A DNA stretch of 64,000 nucleotides, taken from NCBI GenBank assembly GCA_016792845.1, contig JAEUKH010000050.1, forward strand, positions 1-64,000, written 5' to 3'. The first letter of the stretch is position 1. Every line of letters starts with the position of its first letter. The DNA is from Myxococcales bacterium. GTDB lineage: Bacteria > Myxococcota_A > Polyangia > Polyangiales > Ga0077539. A program made the translations under genes and the position numbers. The notes below the pieces were generated by a model. It made no database searches. It was not told the origin of the DNA and saw nothing but the letters and a program-made list of their open reading frames with translations. Positions 51,999 to 60,206 of the stretch are shown here, in pieces.

Positions 51999-52798
51999 CC
52001 GAGACCTCTCCACCTCCGGCGACTACTGAGCTCGCGCTCCCCACGCCGGATTGGTCGCTTCCGCAGGCCGCGGCGGGCGAGCGTCGGATGCGCGACATCC
52101 CGGGCTGGACCTCGCTCGTGATGCAGCTCGCGCGGCTCCGTCCCGATCTCGCCCCCATGCACTTCGAGCACCTCGCCGCAGCGCCGCTCGTGAGGGAGGG
52201 CGTTGCGTGGACGGCAGAGATGCTCGCCGACCTTCTGCGACCGCTCGTTCCACCTGCACCCGAAGAAGCGCCATCGAACGCGCTCGCGTTGCGTCCAGCG
52301 CCTCCGCCCTCAAGCGCTCCACAGCGGCCCGTCAGCTCACTGCCTCCGGCCCCGTGCGATCAGTGCGGCGTGGTCACCGACCTCCTCTGGCGTTCGGGCG
52401 TTGGCGACGGCCCGCGATGTCCAGCGTGTGTCTCGACCACCGGCAACGCCGCGCTCGACGAGAAGATCGCCGCGGCTTTTGACGCCGTGATGCGCCGCAA
52501 CCGTCACTTCTCCCTCGGCGACCGCGACCGCGCGCTGCCGATCTACCTCGCTGCCGCACGCATCACCGGCCGTGCCCCGCCTGCGTGCCAAGAGCTTGCG
52601 CTCCAGTTTCTCGACGCGACGCACGCGCTCCGCATCGCGCGCGAGCCCATCACCACGATGCGCATTCACGCCCACGTCGCCCTCGCGCAGGCCGCGCGCA
52701 TGGCGGCCATCCACCACCCCGCGCGGGCTTCTACGGCCTCCCGCGCCCACGCCGCTACCTCGCATCGCACCCTCTCTGCCTCAGGAGTTTCACGATGA
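51995..52798 (+). CDS. Unrecognised protein with a central Cys pair, 267 aa
   Basis: ATGA overlap with the antirepressor-like gene. The N-terminal 85 residues resemble the third domain of that protein in style (TSLVMQLARLRPDLAPMHFE, AWTAEMLADLLRPLVPP). CDQCGVV and CPACVS in the middle look like a zinc ribbon. The C-terminal half is helical. It lies third in the operon. The function is unknown. Confidence 0.55.
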   Translation: MTETSPPPATTELALPTPDWSLPQAAAGERRMRDIPGWTSLVMQLARLRPDLAPMHFEHLAAAPLVREGVAWTAEMLADLLRPLVPPAPEEAPSNALALRPAPPPSSAPQRPVSSLPPAPCDQCGVVTDLLWRSGVGDGPRCPACVSTTGNAALDEKIAAAFDAVMRRNRHFSLGDRDRALPIYLAAARITGRAPPACQELALQFLDATHALRIAREPITTMRIHAHVALAQAARMAAIHHPARASTASRAHAATSHRTLSASGVSR

Positions 52799-53532
52799 TC
52801 GCCGCACGCATGACGCTCGCTCACTACGCTCAAACGTCCTCCTGCGCCCAGCCTCGCCCCGTGGAGCCCGTGGCCCCGGCACTGCCCGCCGACGTGACCG
52901 AGGCCCTCGCTGCCGATCTTCGGCGCATCGCCGCGTTTTCCGGTGACGGCCTCTCAACGATGGGCGCTCTCATTGCGCTCGGCAGCGCCCTGACGGTGCT
53001 GGTGCGTGCGGCGCTCGCAGCTGCGCGAGGAATGTTCCCCTGCGAAGGTGCCCCTGACCCAGACGGCAAGACGGTGCCCCTCGGATGGTGGGAGCCGATG
53101 GACGACGACATGACCGAGGCGCTCTTCTCGCTCGGCGAGCGGCTCCTCGCGGGGGAGGCCACGCTCGACGCCTTCGACAAAGACCTCGACGTGTTTGGCT
53201 ACCATACGGGGCGCGCCGCGAAGGACGTGGAGCGCTTCAGCGCCGACGCCAACCGAGTCCTTCTCGCGGGAGCGGGCTCGTACGCGCGCAGCATGAACAA
53301 GGTTGTGCTGCTCGCAGAGCGACGGCACCGCGCGCTTACGGCGACGCTCTCTGCGGCGCAGGCGCTACGGCACGCCGTCCTGGCCGCGAAGTGTGGCGAG
53401 GGGAGTCAGGAGGCCGCGTGGCACCGGCAGCAAGTGGAGGCGTTCGCCGTGGAGGCCGCGAAGGGAAGCGGACCCGAAGACGAGGTGCGCACGTTTCTCG
53501 CGGTGCGTGGCGCAGCCCTGGAAGGGGCATAA
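52795..53532 (+). CDS. Unrecognised helical protein, 245 aa
   Basis: ATGA overlap with the preceding gene makes it the fourth member of the operon. Long Ala/Leu helices (LSTMGALIALGSALTVLVRA, VVLLAERRHRALTATLSAAQ) suggest a helical bundle. There is no signal peptide. The operon is closed by a strong hairpin. I do not recognise a family. Confidence 0.6.
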   Translation: MIAARMTLAHYAQTSSCAQPRPVEPVAPALPADVTEALAADLRRIAAFSGDGLSTMGALIALGSALTVLVRAALAAARGMFPCEGAPDPDGKTVPLGWWEPMDDDMTEALFSLGERLLAGEATLDAFDKDLDVFGYHTGRAAKDVERFSADANRVLLAGAGSYARSMNKVVLLAERRHRALTATLSAAQALRHAVLAAKCGEGSQEAAWHRQQVEAFAVEAAKGSGPEDEVRTFLAVRGAALEGA

Positions 53533-53542
53533 GGACCACGCG

Positions 53543-53575
53543 CGCGATCCGGCGTCTTGAAGACGCCGGATCGCG
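53543..53575 (+). terminator. Strong hairpin ending the 50238-53532 operon
   Basis: Perfect 15-base arms (CGCGATCCGGCGTCT and AGACGCCGGATCGCG) with a TGA loop, 11 bases after the stop codon. There is no T tract. Confidence 0.75.
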
Positions 53576-53694
53576 GCAAATGTCGCTTACAAGCCCCAGT
53601 GGATTTTACCTGAGGCAACCGGAGTTGTGTCAAGCAGATACGCCTAAAGTGCGCCGCTTCTCCTAGCGGCCGGACAATCGCTCCATAGTGATAA

Positions 53695-53708
53695 TTGCCA
53701 GTTGGCAA
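53695..53708. promoter_or_regulatory. Inverted repeat upstream of the Panacea/Fic pair
   Basis: TTGCCA, then GT, then TGGCAA, in an AT-richer stretch. A likely operator for autoregulation; TTGGCA may act as a -35 box. Confidence 0.55.
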
Positions 53709-53775
53709 GTGCGGTCTGCCATTCTCAGACGTATAGTAGTTGCGCTATCAACGAGCGGCAGAAGGGAGACTGCAG

Positions 53776-54351
53776 ATGCAGAACGCAGAAAAACTCGCGC
53801 AGTGGATTCGCGCGCAGTTGCCGTATCGACGAGAGGCGCTCACGCACCTCAAGCTCCAGAAGCTTTCCTTCTACTGCTACGGTGCGGCGCTCGCCTTTGG
53901 TGCGGCAGAGGCCGTGGGGACGGATATTGTGTTCGAGGCGTGGGACCACGGTCCTGTCTGCCGAGAAATCTGGGAGCGCTTCCGGCAGTACGGGAAGACT
54001 CCTATCCCGTTCCTTTCCCCCTCCGCAGCCCGGACATACGCCCCCGAGGTGGAAGAGCATCTGCTTGATGCACTCCGAGTGTATGGACCGCTGCAAGCAT
54101 GGTCGCTGCGTCAGGAGTCTCATCTTGAGGAGCCGTGGATCAGGGCCTTCAAGGATTCCCAGCGCGAGATAACTTCTGAGGAGCTCCGAGCTCACTTCAA
54201 GAAGAAGTTTACGTCGGGAACGGTCCAGTTCCCGGAATATCTGCTTCACGCCTCCAGCGCTAGGTTGGACGGCATTCCTGTAGCAGGCCGTCCGAGCCTT
54301 CGCGCCCTGGGGGAGACTGTCCTCCGGCTTGCCACCCCGCACGCTGTTTGA
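53776..54351 (+). CDS. panA: Panacea (DUF4065/SocA-like) antitoxin, 191 aa
   Basis: It starts with the family pattern: LAQWIRAQLP, then LTHLKLQKLSFYCYGAALAF and FEAWDHGPVCREIWERF. The K-L-Q-K-L-x-Y-Y-like and W-x-x-G-P-V motifs define Panacea domains. These act as antitoxins for many unrelated toxins. The downstream gene encodes a Fic protein starting at TGAGTG, with no gap, so this is a Panacea/Fic pair. ATG 53776 is the family-consistent start. Confidence 0.8.
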   Translation: MQNAEKLAQWIRAQLPYRREALTHLKLQKLSFYCYGAALAFGAAEAVGTDIVFEAWDHGPVCREIWERFRQYGKTPIPFLSPSAARTYAPEVEEHLLDALRVYGPLQAWSLRQESHLEEPWIRAFKDSQREITSEELRAHFKKKFTSGTVQFPEYLLHASSARLDGIPVAGRPSLRALGETVLRLATPHAV

Positions 54352-55137
54352 GTGGCATTCCGCTTCAATAGTTGCGTGGATTGTGCTCGCCACCGCGCAC
54401 TGGTTGACCCGCCCCTCCGATCTTGCAAGCCGAAGTTTGGTCTTCGGCTTTGCTCCCGGGTTGACCCTTGTATCCTTGACCACCTCCAAGACCGCTCCCT
54501 TTCCAACGCCGAGCGTGTCCACGGCCTTCTCTTGGAGGGGCAAGCTGACGCGGCGCTGTACGTCGATCAGCTACCATTCCCAACCACTCCTCAGGATTTC
54601 GAGGCTGCGGTCTTGGAGATGCACCGCCGCATCTTTGCCGTGGGTTTGCCAACGATTGCTGGGCGTTTTCGTACAGGCCCGGGGGAGTTCGGCGGCTCAA
54701 ACCAACACGCTCTCAAAGGGGCACCTCCAGAAGAGATCGCTTCAAGGTTGGCTCAAGCATTTCGGATGCTTGATCACCCCGGTTTCCAACGTGCCCGCTC
54801 GGATGTTGCAGCGGCGTGCGCTCGATTTCTGGAGGTTTTCTTCCGCATCCACCCCTTTGCTGACGGAAATGGCCGCGTTGGCCGCGAAATCCTGCGCTGG
54901 GTTTGCGCTTCAAGGACACGTTTCCGCTTCAACCGCTTCACAACGACCAGCCGAGAACGGCGCAAGTACTTCCGCGTGTTGGAGTACGCTCATCAACACG
55001 CTCCTGGGAGCACGCACGATAGGCGGAATGATAGGGTTGACCCCTACCGTTACCTCGCGAAATGGCTGGAAAAACACTTGGAGGAGATACCTATCGACTT
55101 CCAGGAGATACCTCCATCGTTTTCGAGGCGACCATAG
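54352..55137 (+). CDS. Fic-family protein, probable toxin of the Panacea pair, 261 aa
   Basis: The catalytic motif HPFADGNGRVGRE (consensus HxFx(D/E)GNGRxxR) is complete. The flap region FRTGPGEFGG lies about 75 residues before it, as in AMP-transferring Fic proteins. No obvious inhibitory helix (S/T-x-x-x-E-G/N) is seen, in line with neutralisation by a separate antitoxin. GTG start abuts the antitoxin stop. Expected activity is transfer of AMP or another phosphate-linked group to a host target. Confidence 0.83.
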   Translation: MAFRFNSCVDCARHRALVDPPLRSCKPKFGLRLCSRVDPCILDHLQDRSLSNAERVHGLLLEGQADAALYVDQLPFPTTPQDFEAAVLEMHRRIFAVGLPTIAGRFRTGPGEFGGSNQHALKGAPPEEIASRLAQAFRMLDHPGFQRARSDVAAACARFLEVFFRIHPFADGNGRVGREILRWVCASRTRFRFNRFTTTSRERRKYFRVLEYAHQHAPGSTHDRRNDRVDPYRYLAKWLEKHLEEIPIDFQEIPPSFSRRP

Positions 55138-55153
55138 ACCGTCGATCACGAGT

Positions 55154-55195
55154 CATTTGGCGCCGCCCTCACGCCCTCTCGCACCCTCCCGAGCG
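55154..55195 (+). promoter_or_regulatory. Element promoter motif for the 55196 gene
   Basis: CATTTGGCGCC, then CTCGCACCCTCCCG; ATG 42 bases after the first base. It marks the return of element genes after the accessory island. Confidence 0.65.
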
Positions 55196-55651
55196 ATGAG
55201 CTTCTCCCTCACCCGCAAAGGCTCCCAGTCCACCGCCGAGCCCTTCAGCATCGCCGCTGGCCAGCGCGTTGACCTCGTGAAAATCGACAACGCCTGCTCG
55301 GACGGCATCGTCCTCTCGATGACGCTCAACGGCTACCGCGAGCCCTCAGCCACGCCCCTTGGCGGAGGCGCACGCATCGACTGGTCCCTCTACGCCTCCG
55401 AGGGTGACGCGGACGATGACGACCCCGTCTACGAGGGCTCGACGTACCTCGCCGACGCCACGGCGGCACGAAGCGGGATGCTCATGCGCGTCACCGGCAA
55501 GCGCGCAAGCGTCTGGTACCTCCGCGCGCAGCTCGTGCCCGCGAACACGGGCCCCACGACGGGATGGAGCGCCACCGGACGCATTGCGCACACCCTCCTC
55601 GATGGCGATTACCCCACGCTCGAACGCGAGGCAGGCCCCGTCATCGGCTGA
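55196..55651 (+). CDS. Small beta-rich element protein, 151 aa
   Basis: ATG directly follows the element motif. The protein has alternating strands (PFSIAAGQRVDLVKIDNACS, GIVLSMTLNGY, SVWYLRAQLVPANTG) and an acidic loop (EGDADDDDP) in the middle. There is no membrane helix. Size and beta content recall the 5463 product and small capsid-decoration-type proteins. No family is recognised. Confidence 0.62.
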   Translation: MSFSLTRKGSQSTAEPFSIAAGQRVDLVKIDNACSDGIVLSMTLNGYREPSATPLGGGARIDWSLYASEGDADDDDPVYEGSTYLADATAARSGMLMRVTGKRASVWYLRAQLVPANTGPTTGWSATGRIAHTLLDGDYPTLEREAGPVIG

Positions 55652-55656
55652 CCCGG

Positions 55657-56397
55657 TCAGTACCCGTCGCCGTCACCTGGGCCGAGCTCGTAGGACGCCA
55701 TCGTGAGCCGTCGCCGCGCCCTTCGCCGCCAGAGCGCCCACGCGCCCATCCCCGTGGCAAACACTCCTGCGAGCGCAAACCACCCGAGGCCGGGGATACC
55801 CTCACCGCCGAGCACCATCGCGCCTCCGCCCGTGCGCCGAGCCTCTTCGGCAAGCACCGCGTCGACGATGGCCCGCACCTCGGCGGGGCTCCTTCGTGCG
55901 GCTTCGACCGTGACTTCGGTGTGAACGTGGTCGTCGTGGTCGGCGGCGGCGTACGCCTCCCAGCGCGGCCCGGAGGTTGTGTACCACTCGACGCGCCGCC
56001 AGATGATCGCCTGCACCCCAAGCCGCGCGGCGTAGCGCACGAGGAACGAGGCCACGGCGTCGCCCTTTGGGTTTCGCCCACTGCCAGCGGGCACCATGAA
56101 GTCGATCGCGCGGGCCTCCTCGTGGAGGTCTCGCACCTGGCCAACCGAGTGTCTACGCGAGGAGGTGCGCTCAAGGCCGCCCGACGACACACCAAAGACG
56201 GGCACAAGCGCATCGCGAAGCGCGCGCACCCCAACTGAGACAGGCTTTTGTGCGTCCTCGCCCTCGGCGATGCGCGTCGCGTAGGTGTACCGAACGCTTG
56301 CCGCTTGGCCGATGGCGACGATCTCTGCCGTCGGGCGCCACGCAGCCGGCGATGGCGATACGGAGACGAAAGCGCTCGGGTCGACGGCGCCGCTCAT
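55657..56397 (-). CDS. M15-like peptidoglycan metallopeptidase with C-terminal membrane anchor, 246 aa
   Basis: Residues 90-100 (DLHEEARAIDF) and 153-161 (DHDDHVHTE) give the H...D...HxH arrangement of M15/VanY-like zinc peptidases. WRRVEWY is a typical core strand between them. A Pro/Gly linker precedes a membrane helix (about residues 200-220, WFALAGVFATGMGAWALW), a basic cluster and the tail ELGPGDGDGY. It would cut wall peptides while anchored. ATGA overlap couples it to the 56394 gene. Confidence 0.68.
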   Translation of the reverse strand: MSGAVDPSAFVSVSPSPAAWRPTAEIVAIGQAASVRYTYATRIAEGEDAQKPVSVGVRALRDALVPVFGVSSGGLERTSSRRHSVGQVRDLHEEARAIDFMVPAGSGRNPKGDAVASFLVRYAARLGVQAIIWRRVEWYTTSGPRWEAYAAADHDDHVHTEVTVEAARRSPAEVRAIVDAVLAEEARRTGGGAMVLGGEGIPGLGWFALAGVFATGMGAWALWRRRARRRLTMASYELGPGDGDGY

Positions 56398-56870
56398 CGC
56401 CGCCCCCGCGAGTCGCGTGAGGGCGCGTCCATGATCTCCACCTCGATCACCTCTTCGCGGCCCGTCTGGGGGTTGGTGCACGTTGCCGTCGTGGTGCGTG
56501 CGGCGCGCCCACGAGGCGCCTCACGGGCGCTCTCCTCGGCCCTCGGTGCCGTCTTCCAGCCGCCCGGAGCGTCGCCCGTGCCCTTGGCTCCCACCCCCTT
56601 GCCGAAAGCGTCTGCAATGCCCGAGAGGGCCCCGAGCGCACCCTTCCCGAGGCCGAGCACGGTGCCGAGGGCTTCGATGGGGTTCTGGAGCGATGCGACG
56701 TGCTTGGCGACGGCTTCAGCGTCGTCGCAAAGGACCGCTGCGGCCCCGGCGCCAACCTCCACCTGCCGCGCGAGGCGAGCGCCTTCACCGGCCACCACAG
56801 CAGCGCGGCGAGCCCCTTTTCGGATGCCGTCACCCACGGCGTCGAGTTGCGTGCGTTGTCGAGTGGGCAT
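56394..56870 (-). CDS. Small Gly-rich amphipathic protein, 158 aa
   Basis: The element motif sets ATG 56870. The middle contains a Gly/Leu/Ala-rich segment (LGTVLGLGKGALGALSGIAD, then FGKGVGAKGTG) that could insert into a membrane; the N-terminal half is helical. The C-terminus (TTTATCTNPQTGREEVIEVE) is beta-like. It is co-transcribed with the M15-like anchored peptidase. The family is unknown. Confidence 0.6.
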   Translation of the reverse strand: MPTRQRTQLDAVGDGIRKGARRAAVVAGEGARLARQVEVGAGAAAVLCDDAEAVAKHVASLQNPIEALGTVLGLGKGALGALSGIADAFGKGVGAKGTGDAPGGWKTAPRAEESAREAPRGRAARTTTATCTNPQTGREEVIEVEIMDAPSRDSRGRR

Positions 56871-56911
56871 GATTGCCACCGTCGCACGACGGCGAGGAGT
56901 GCCGCCAAACG
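56871..56911 (-). promoter_or_regulatory. Element promoter motif for the 56870 gene
   Basis: Read on the minus strand: CGTTTGGCGGC, then GTGCGACGGTGGC; ATG 41 bases after the first base. Confidence 0.6.
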
Positions 56912-56916
56912 AGTCG

Positions 56917-57525
56917 TCAACGCGAACGCTTGAGCCATCGGACTGCGCTGACCGCAGAAGGAATAGCCTTGGGCCACGAGAGGCCGCGGTCCGTTCGGAC
57001 CATGTTCGCCATCTCGAACAGTTCGCCCGGCTCTACGCCTTCGGCCTTCACCGTCGCCCAGAATGCTGCCCGCACTCGCTCGTTCGGAAGAAGGTTGTTG
57101 ATGCGCTCTTCCTCGCTCACCTCACGCTGCGGAAGTGGATCGTAGGCAGGCACCTCGATCACCACAGCGGTGCGGTGGGGATTGTCCCCCATGAAGCGCG
57201 CGAGCTTCTCTTCGACCTCCGCCACAGTCCGGAAGAATCGCTCCCCTCGATCACTTTGGAGGAGTGTCGCACCGGCGTCGCGATGGAGACTCGGGTCGAG
57301 ATCGTGACCCACTTCGATGTGGAAAACCCCACCTCGGTAGATCACGAAGAGCGACGCTGATCCGTCGATGGCGTCGTACCGACGAAGGGGAGCGATCACA
57401 CTCCATCCTGTTCGCGCCGCTACTTCGGGAAGGGTGGCCGCGTGCGGAATCGTCCGTGCGTGAGGATGGGGTGGAAAGGGAGAGGAGGAAGCCGCAATCC
57501 CGCAGCGAAGGCGTGCGCTCGACAT
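56917..57525 (-). CDS. Unrecognised element protein, 202 aa
   Basis: ATG 57525 lies 42 bases from the element motif. The soluble protein has a compact N-terminal beta part (GSASLFVIYRGGVFHIEVGH) and a helical C-terminal half (INNLLPNERVRAAFWATVKA, ending in VSAVRWLKRSR). The last 40 residues resemble the C-terminal region of the neighbouring tandem paralogues in style (hydrophobic helix, then R-L). The function is unknown. Confidence 0.62.
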   Translation of the reverse strand: MSSARLRCGIAASSSPFPPHPHARTIPHAATLPEVAARTGWSVIAPLRRYDAIDGSASLFVIYRGGVFHIEVGHDLDPSLHRDAGATLLQSDRGERFFRTVAEVEEKLARFMGDNPHRTAVVIEVPAYDPLPQREVSEEERINNLLPNERVRAAFWATVKAEGVEPGELFEMANMVRTDRGLSWPKAIPSAVSAVRWLKRSR

Positions 57526-57567
57526 AACGGCCTACCGTGCCGAACGCCTTGTGATCGCAGCAAAATG
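57526..57567 (-). promoter_or_regulatory. Element promoter motif for the 57525 gene
   Basis: Read on the minus strand: CATTTTGCTGC, then TCGGCACGGTAGGCC; ATG 42 bases after the first base. Confidence 0.65.
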
Positions 57568-57585
57568 GAGCGCCGCCGAGGCGCG

Positions 57586-58278
57586 TCAGAGCCGGATGCC
57601 GAGCGTGCGCTCCGCGAGGAGTTTGGCCCTCTCTTTGCCGATCACCAACGAGGTCAGTCCCAACGTGAAGAGGATGTTCAACTCGGTGCCCGTTACAGCC
57701 AGACAGACCGCCTGGACGGCCCTCACGCGCCGGGTTTCCTTGCGGGGACGACGCACAAGAGCGCCCACCTCCCATGACTCATCACGGGCCTGTTGCATCG
57801 TGCGCCTCCGCTCAAGAACCGAGCCCGTTCCTTCAATCCAGCGCGCGTGCGTCTCCAACATTTCGGGAAGGTTACTGGGCACGCCGGCAGCGACCCACGC
57901 GGGATCGGGCGCGTAGGGGAGCGCTGCGACCGCAGCGACATACGCGAGGATCTCCGCCGCGTGCATCGGGAGCGCGAGAGGAGCAACGGAGCGCTCGACA
58001 GTCTTGGCGCGTGAGTCGAGTTGCCCATACGACCACGGCCCGAGCGCCACAAGCCGCGGCAGGTCTTTGCCAGGCTCCAGCACACGCACGAGCGATCCAC
58101 CCGCGCGCGGCGCAAGCTCGTCGTAGATCGCGCGCATGGCGTCGTGACGAACGCTCGGGCTCTGCATGAGCATGGGGAGCGCGATCTCCACAAAGGGTGC
58201 CTCGCGCACTTCAAGCGGTCGCCAAGACACCGACCGCTGCGGCACGGAGGCAGTGAACCCTTGTGTGTTTCGGGCCAT
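57586..58278 (-). CDS. Tandem paralogue A ending in ERTLGIRL, 230 aa
   Basis: ATG 58278 lies 42 bases from the element motif. It is homologous to the next gene upstream: both have VSWRPLEVREAPFVEIALP or VRWRPLDARFAPFVPLSLP, an RxDAMR(A/S)IYDE block, a LGPWS block and a C-terminal helix ending in L(A/V)ERxLGIRL. The conserved last eight residues look like a sorting or docking tag. There is no signal peptide. The function is unknown; the duplication suggests stoichiometric or host-range variants. Confidence 0.68.
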   Translation of the reverse strand: MARNTQGFTASVPQRSVSWRPLEVREAPFVEIALPMLMQSPSVRHDAMRAIYDELAPRAGGSLVRVLEPGKDLPRLVALGPWSYGQLDSRAKTVERSVAPLALPMHAAEILAYVAAVAALPYAPDPAWVAAGVPSNLPEMLETHARWIEGTGSVLERRRTMQQARDESWEVGALVRRPRKETRRVRAVQAVCLAVTGTELNILFTLGLTSLVIGKERAKLLAERTLGIRL

Positions 58279-58320
58279 CACCGTGCACGATGCGGAACGC
58301 GAAAGTGGCGACGCTAAATG
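58279..58320 (-). promoter_or_regulatory. Element promoter motif for the 58278 gene
   Basis: Read on the minus strand: CATTTAGCGTC, then CGCATCGTGCACGG; ATG 42 bases after the first base. Confidence 0.6.
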
Positions 58321-58336
58321 CGATGGCCGGAGAGCG

Positions 58337-59053
58337 TCAGAGTCGGATGCCGAGGGCACGCTCAACGAGCACGAAGCCGTAGGGATCACCCTGTGTGTAC
58401 CGCGCCATCGAGAGAAGATTCAGAGGCGTGCCCTTGAACACGCTCCCCGCATCATTCACGGCTCGTGCAGCCCCAAGCGCCAACGTGCCAGGAGTGCGGT
58501 CATAGACCGCGTCAGCGGCAACGCGATGCGCCCACCCTGCTGCGAGGGAGACGTTCTCGTCGGTCTCACGACCTTCGAGCCACGACGCGAAAACACGCAA
58601 TGCTGCGGGGCTCCGAGGGTTCTGGCAGAAGCTCTCGACCGAGCGCGCGAGCTCCAGCGCCACCGCGCGCCGCGCCTCGGGCGTGAGGCCGAGCGAGTCG
58701 ACAAACCTCTCCTCGGCCGCGTAGCGCTTCCGCTCGATGACCTTCAAGAGCGACTCGGGGATGCGCGTTGACGACCAAGGTCCGAACCCAACGTACCGGG
58801 GTGCGGTCGCATCGGGCGCCTCAATGGCGATGAGCCAGGCACCGCCGCGGTTGGCAGCCTCGTCGTAGATCGACCGCATCGCATCTTGGCGAACCTCCTC
58901 GTCGTTCATCGACTCAGGGAGCGAGAGGGGGACGAAGGGCGCGAACCTCGCGTCGAGAGGACGCCACCGCACGCGCCACACGAGGGGCGGCGTGTAGGCT
59001 GGCACGTCGAGGTAGCTCTTCAGCTTGCGAGGCGGCGGGGGCGTCTTGGCCAC
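58337..59053 (-). CDS. Tandem paralogue B ending in ERALGIRL, 238 aa
   Basis: A GTG start lies 43 bases from the element motif. It is a clear paralogue of the 57586 product over the N-terminal 90 residues (PFVPLSLPESMNDEEVRQDA, RSIYDEAANRGG, VGFGPWSS) and the C-terminal 15 (FVLVERALGIRL). The middle is a helical region. The 46-aa gene at 59108 shares only the C-terminal part. No known family is recognised. Confidence 0.68.
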   Translation of the reverse strand: MAKTPPPPRKLKSYLDVPAYTPPLVWRVRWRPLDARFAPFVPLSLPESMNDEEVRQDAMRSIYDEAANRGGAWLIAIEAPDATAPRYVGFGPWSSTRIPESLLKVIERKRYAAEERFVDSLGLTPEARRAVALELARSVESFCQNPRSPAALRVFASWLEGRETDENVSLAAGWAHRVAADAVYDRTPGTLALGAARAVNDAGSVFKGTPLNLLSMARYTQGDPYGFVLVERALGIRL

Positions 59054-59096
59054 AGTCTCGCCACGGTGCGCGTGCGTGGAGACGCGGCGCCAAATG
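59054..59096 (-). promoter_or_regulatory. Element promoter motif for the 59053 gene
   Basis: Read on the minus strand: CATTTGGCGCC, then GCGCACCGTGGC; GTG 43 bases after the first base. Confidence 0.65.
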
Positions 59097-59107
59097 CAGC
59101 GCGGCGC

Positions 59108-59248
59108 TCAGAGTTGGATGCCGAGCGCACGCTCCACGAGCACCTGCCCGAGCCTCTCTCCCATCACCTCAACCGCCCCGGCAAGGAGGGGCGAGCGAAG
59201 GCCCGAGAACTCGTCCGCAGCCCGCTGGATCATGTTGGCGGTGCGCAC
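59108..59248 (-). CDS. Short paralogue C: C-terminal module ending in ERALGIQL, 46 aa
   Basis: A GTG start at 59248 gives a 46-residue helix-rich peptide (NMIQRAADEFSGLRSPLLAG, then EVMGERLGQVLVERALGIQL). It matches the C-terminal end of the two downstream paralogues. The frame stays open upstream into the end of the 59277 gene, so the start is uncertain. It may be a free version of the docking tag or a decayed paralogue. Confidence 0.5.
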   Translation of the reverse strand: MRTANMIQRAADEFSGLRSPLLAGAVEVMGERLGQVLVERALGIQL

Positions 59249-59276
59249 CGCCGCATACGGCAGTTCCCGACGCCAG

Positions 59277-60206
59277 TCAGACCGAGTAGCGCATCGCCGC
59301 GAGGGAGAGCGTGCCTTCACTGCCGGTGATTGCAGGCGCGAGCGCGGGATCGGCGAGGACGTCCGCGAGCGCCACCGCGCGACCATCCACCACTGCCTCA
59401 CCGTGGAGGAGGCGCGTGCCGTGCGAGTAGTCGACGTAGCGCGCGGAATGGACGGCCGATGCAGGTTGGATCGGCTCACCGCTTGTGCGGTGCCAGCCGT
59501 AGATGATGACCTTGCCAGGGTTGCGTACGATGGCTCCGCCGACGATGATGTCCTTCTTCTGCCCCGCGATGAGCCCGACGCGCCCACCGATCGCGGCGTT
59601 GACGTGGTCGTCGTGCTCCACCGTCAGCACACCCGACTCGCGCGAGGCGCCGTCACGCGGCTGCATGGAGCGCGGCGCAACCTTGATCATCGCGGCGCGC
59701 CAGATCGTATCCACCATCGCCTTCGGAGGCAGCATCGCGCGGAAGTGGTCGGCGGCGCGCTGCGCCGTGGAGGGCCAGAGCGGCACCCGCACGGGGCTCG
59801 TGCGCCCGACGCGCAGGTAGTCCGCGAGGACACCCACCGTGACGGTGCGACCTGGCTGCGACGGCACCGGGAGCGAAAGCGGTATCCATTCGAGCGGTGG
59901 GTGATTGCCGCCAAGAATCGCCGCGAGGAGGAGCCGCTCGCGCGCCTCGCCCGAGAGGCGTCCCGCAGCGAGCATCAGCTCGCGCCCTGAGGCCGTGAGC
60001 GGGTCGACGGGGGCGTTGGCGAGCGTCAGCGTGGACGACGGTGCGATGCCGAACGTGCGGCCCGCGTCGCCCCCAACTCCACTCGCATCACCACCGGCAG
60101 AGGGCGGCGACCCGGCGGCAGAGGCCGAGCGCGACGAGAGGGCGAGCGCGGCGCCTGCGAGGAGCGATGCGCCGAATACGGCGAGTGAAAGGGGGATGAG
60201 TCTCAT
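59277..60206 (-). CDS. Exported element protein with YGWH / VDYSHG motifs, 309 aa
   Basis: An N-terminal hydrophobic segment (residues 3-24, LIPLSLAVFGASLLAGAALA) could be a signal or anchor. The body contains AADHFRAMLPPKAMVDTIWR, KKDIIV, KVIIYGWHRTSGEPIQP and YVDYSHGTRLL. I recall this set from widespread unnamed bacterial proteins with an H...YGWH...DYSHG pattern, possibly a hydrolase; that is unchecked. It overlaps the upstream gene by ATGA. An envelope role is inferred. Confidence 0.62.
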   Translation of the reverse strand: MRLIPLSLAVFGASLLAGAALALSSRSASAAGSPPSAGGDASGVGGDAGRTFGIAPSSTLTLANAPVDPLTASGRELMLAAGRLSGEARERLLLAAILGGNHPPLEWIPLSLPVPSQPGRTVTVGVLADYLRVGRTSPVRVPLWPSTAQRAADHFRAMLPPKAMVDTIWRAAMIKVAPRSMQPRDGASRESGVLTVEHDDHVNAAIGGRVGLIAGQKKDIIVGGAIVRNPGKVIIYGWHRTSGEPIQPASAVHSARYVDYSHGTRLLHGEAVVDGRAVALADVLADPALAPAITGSEGTLSLAAMRYSV

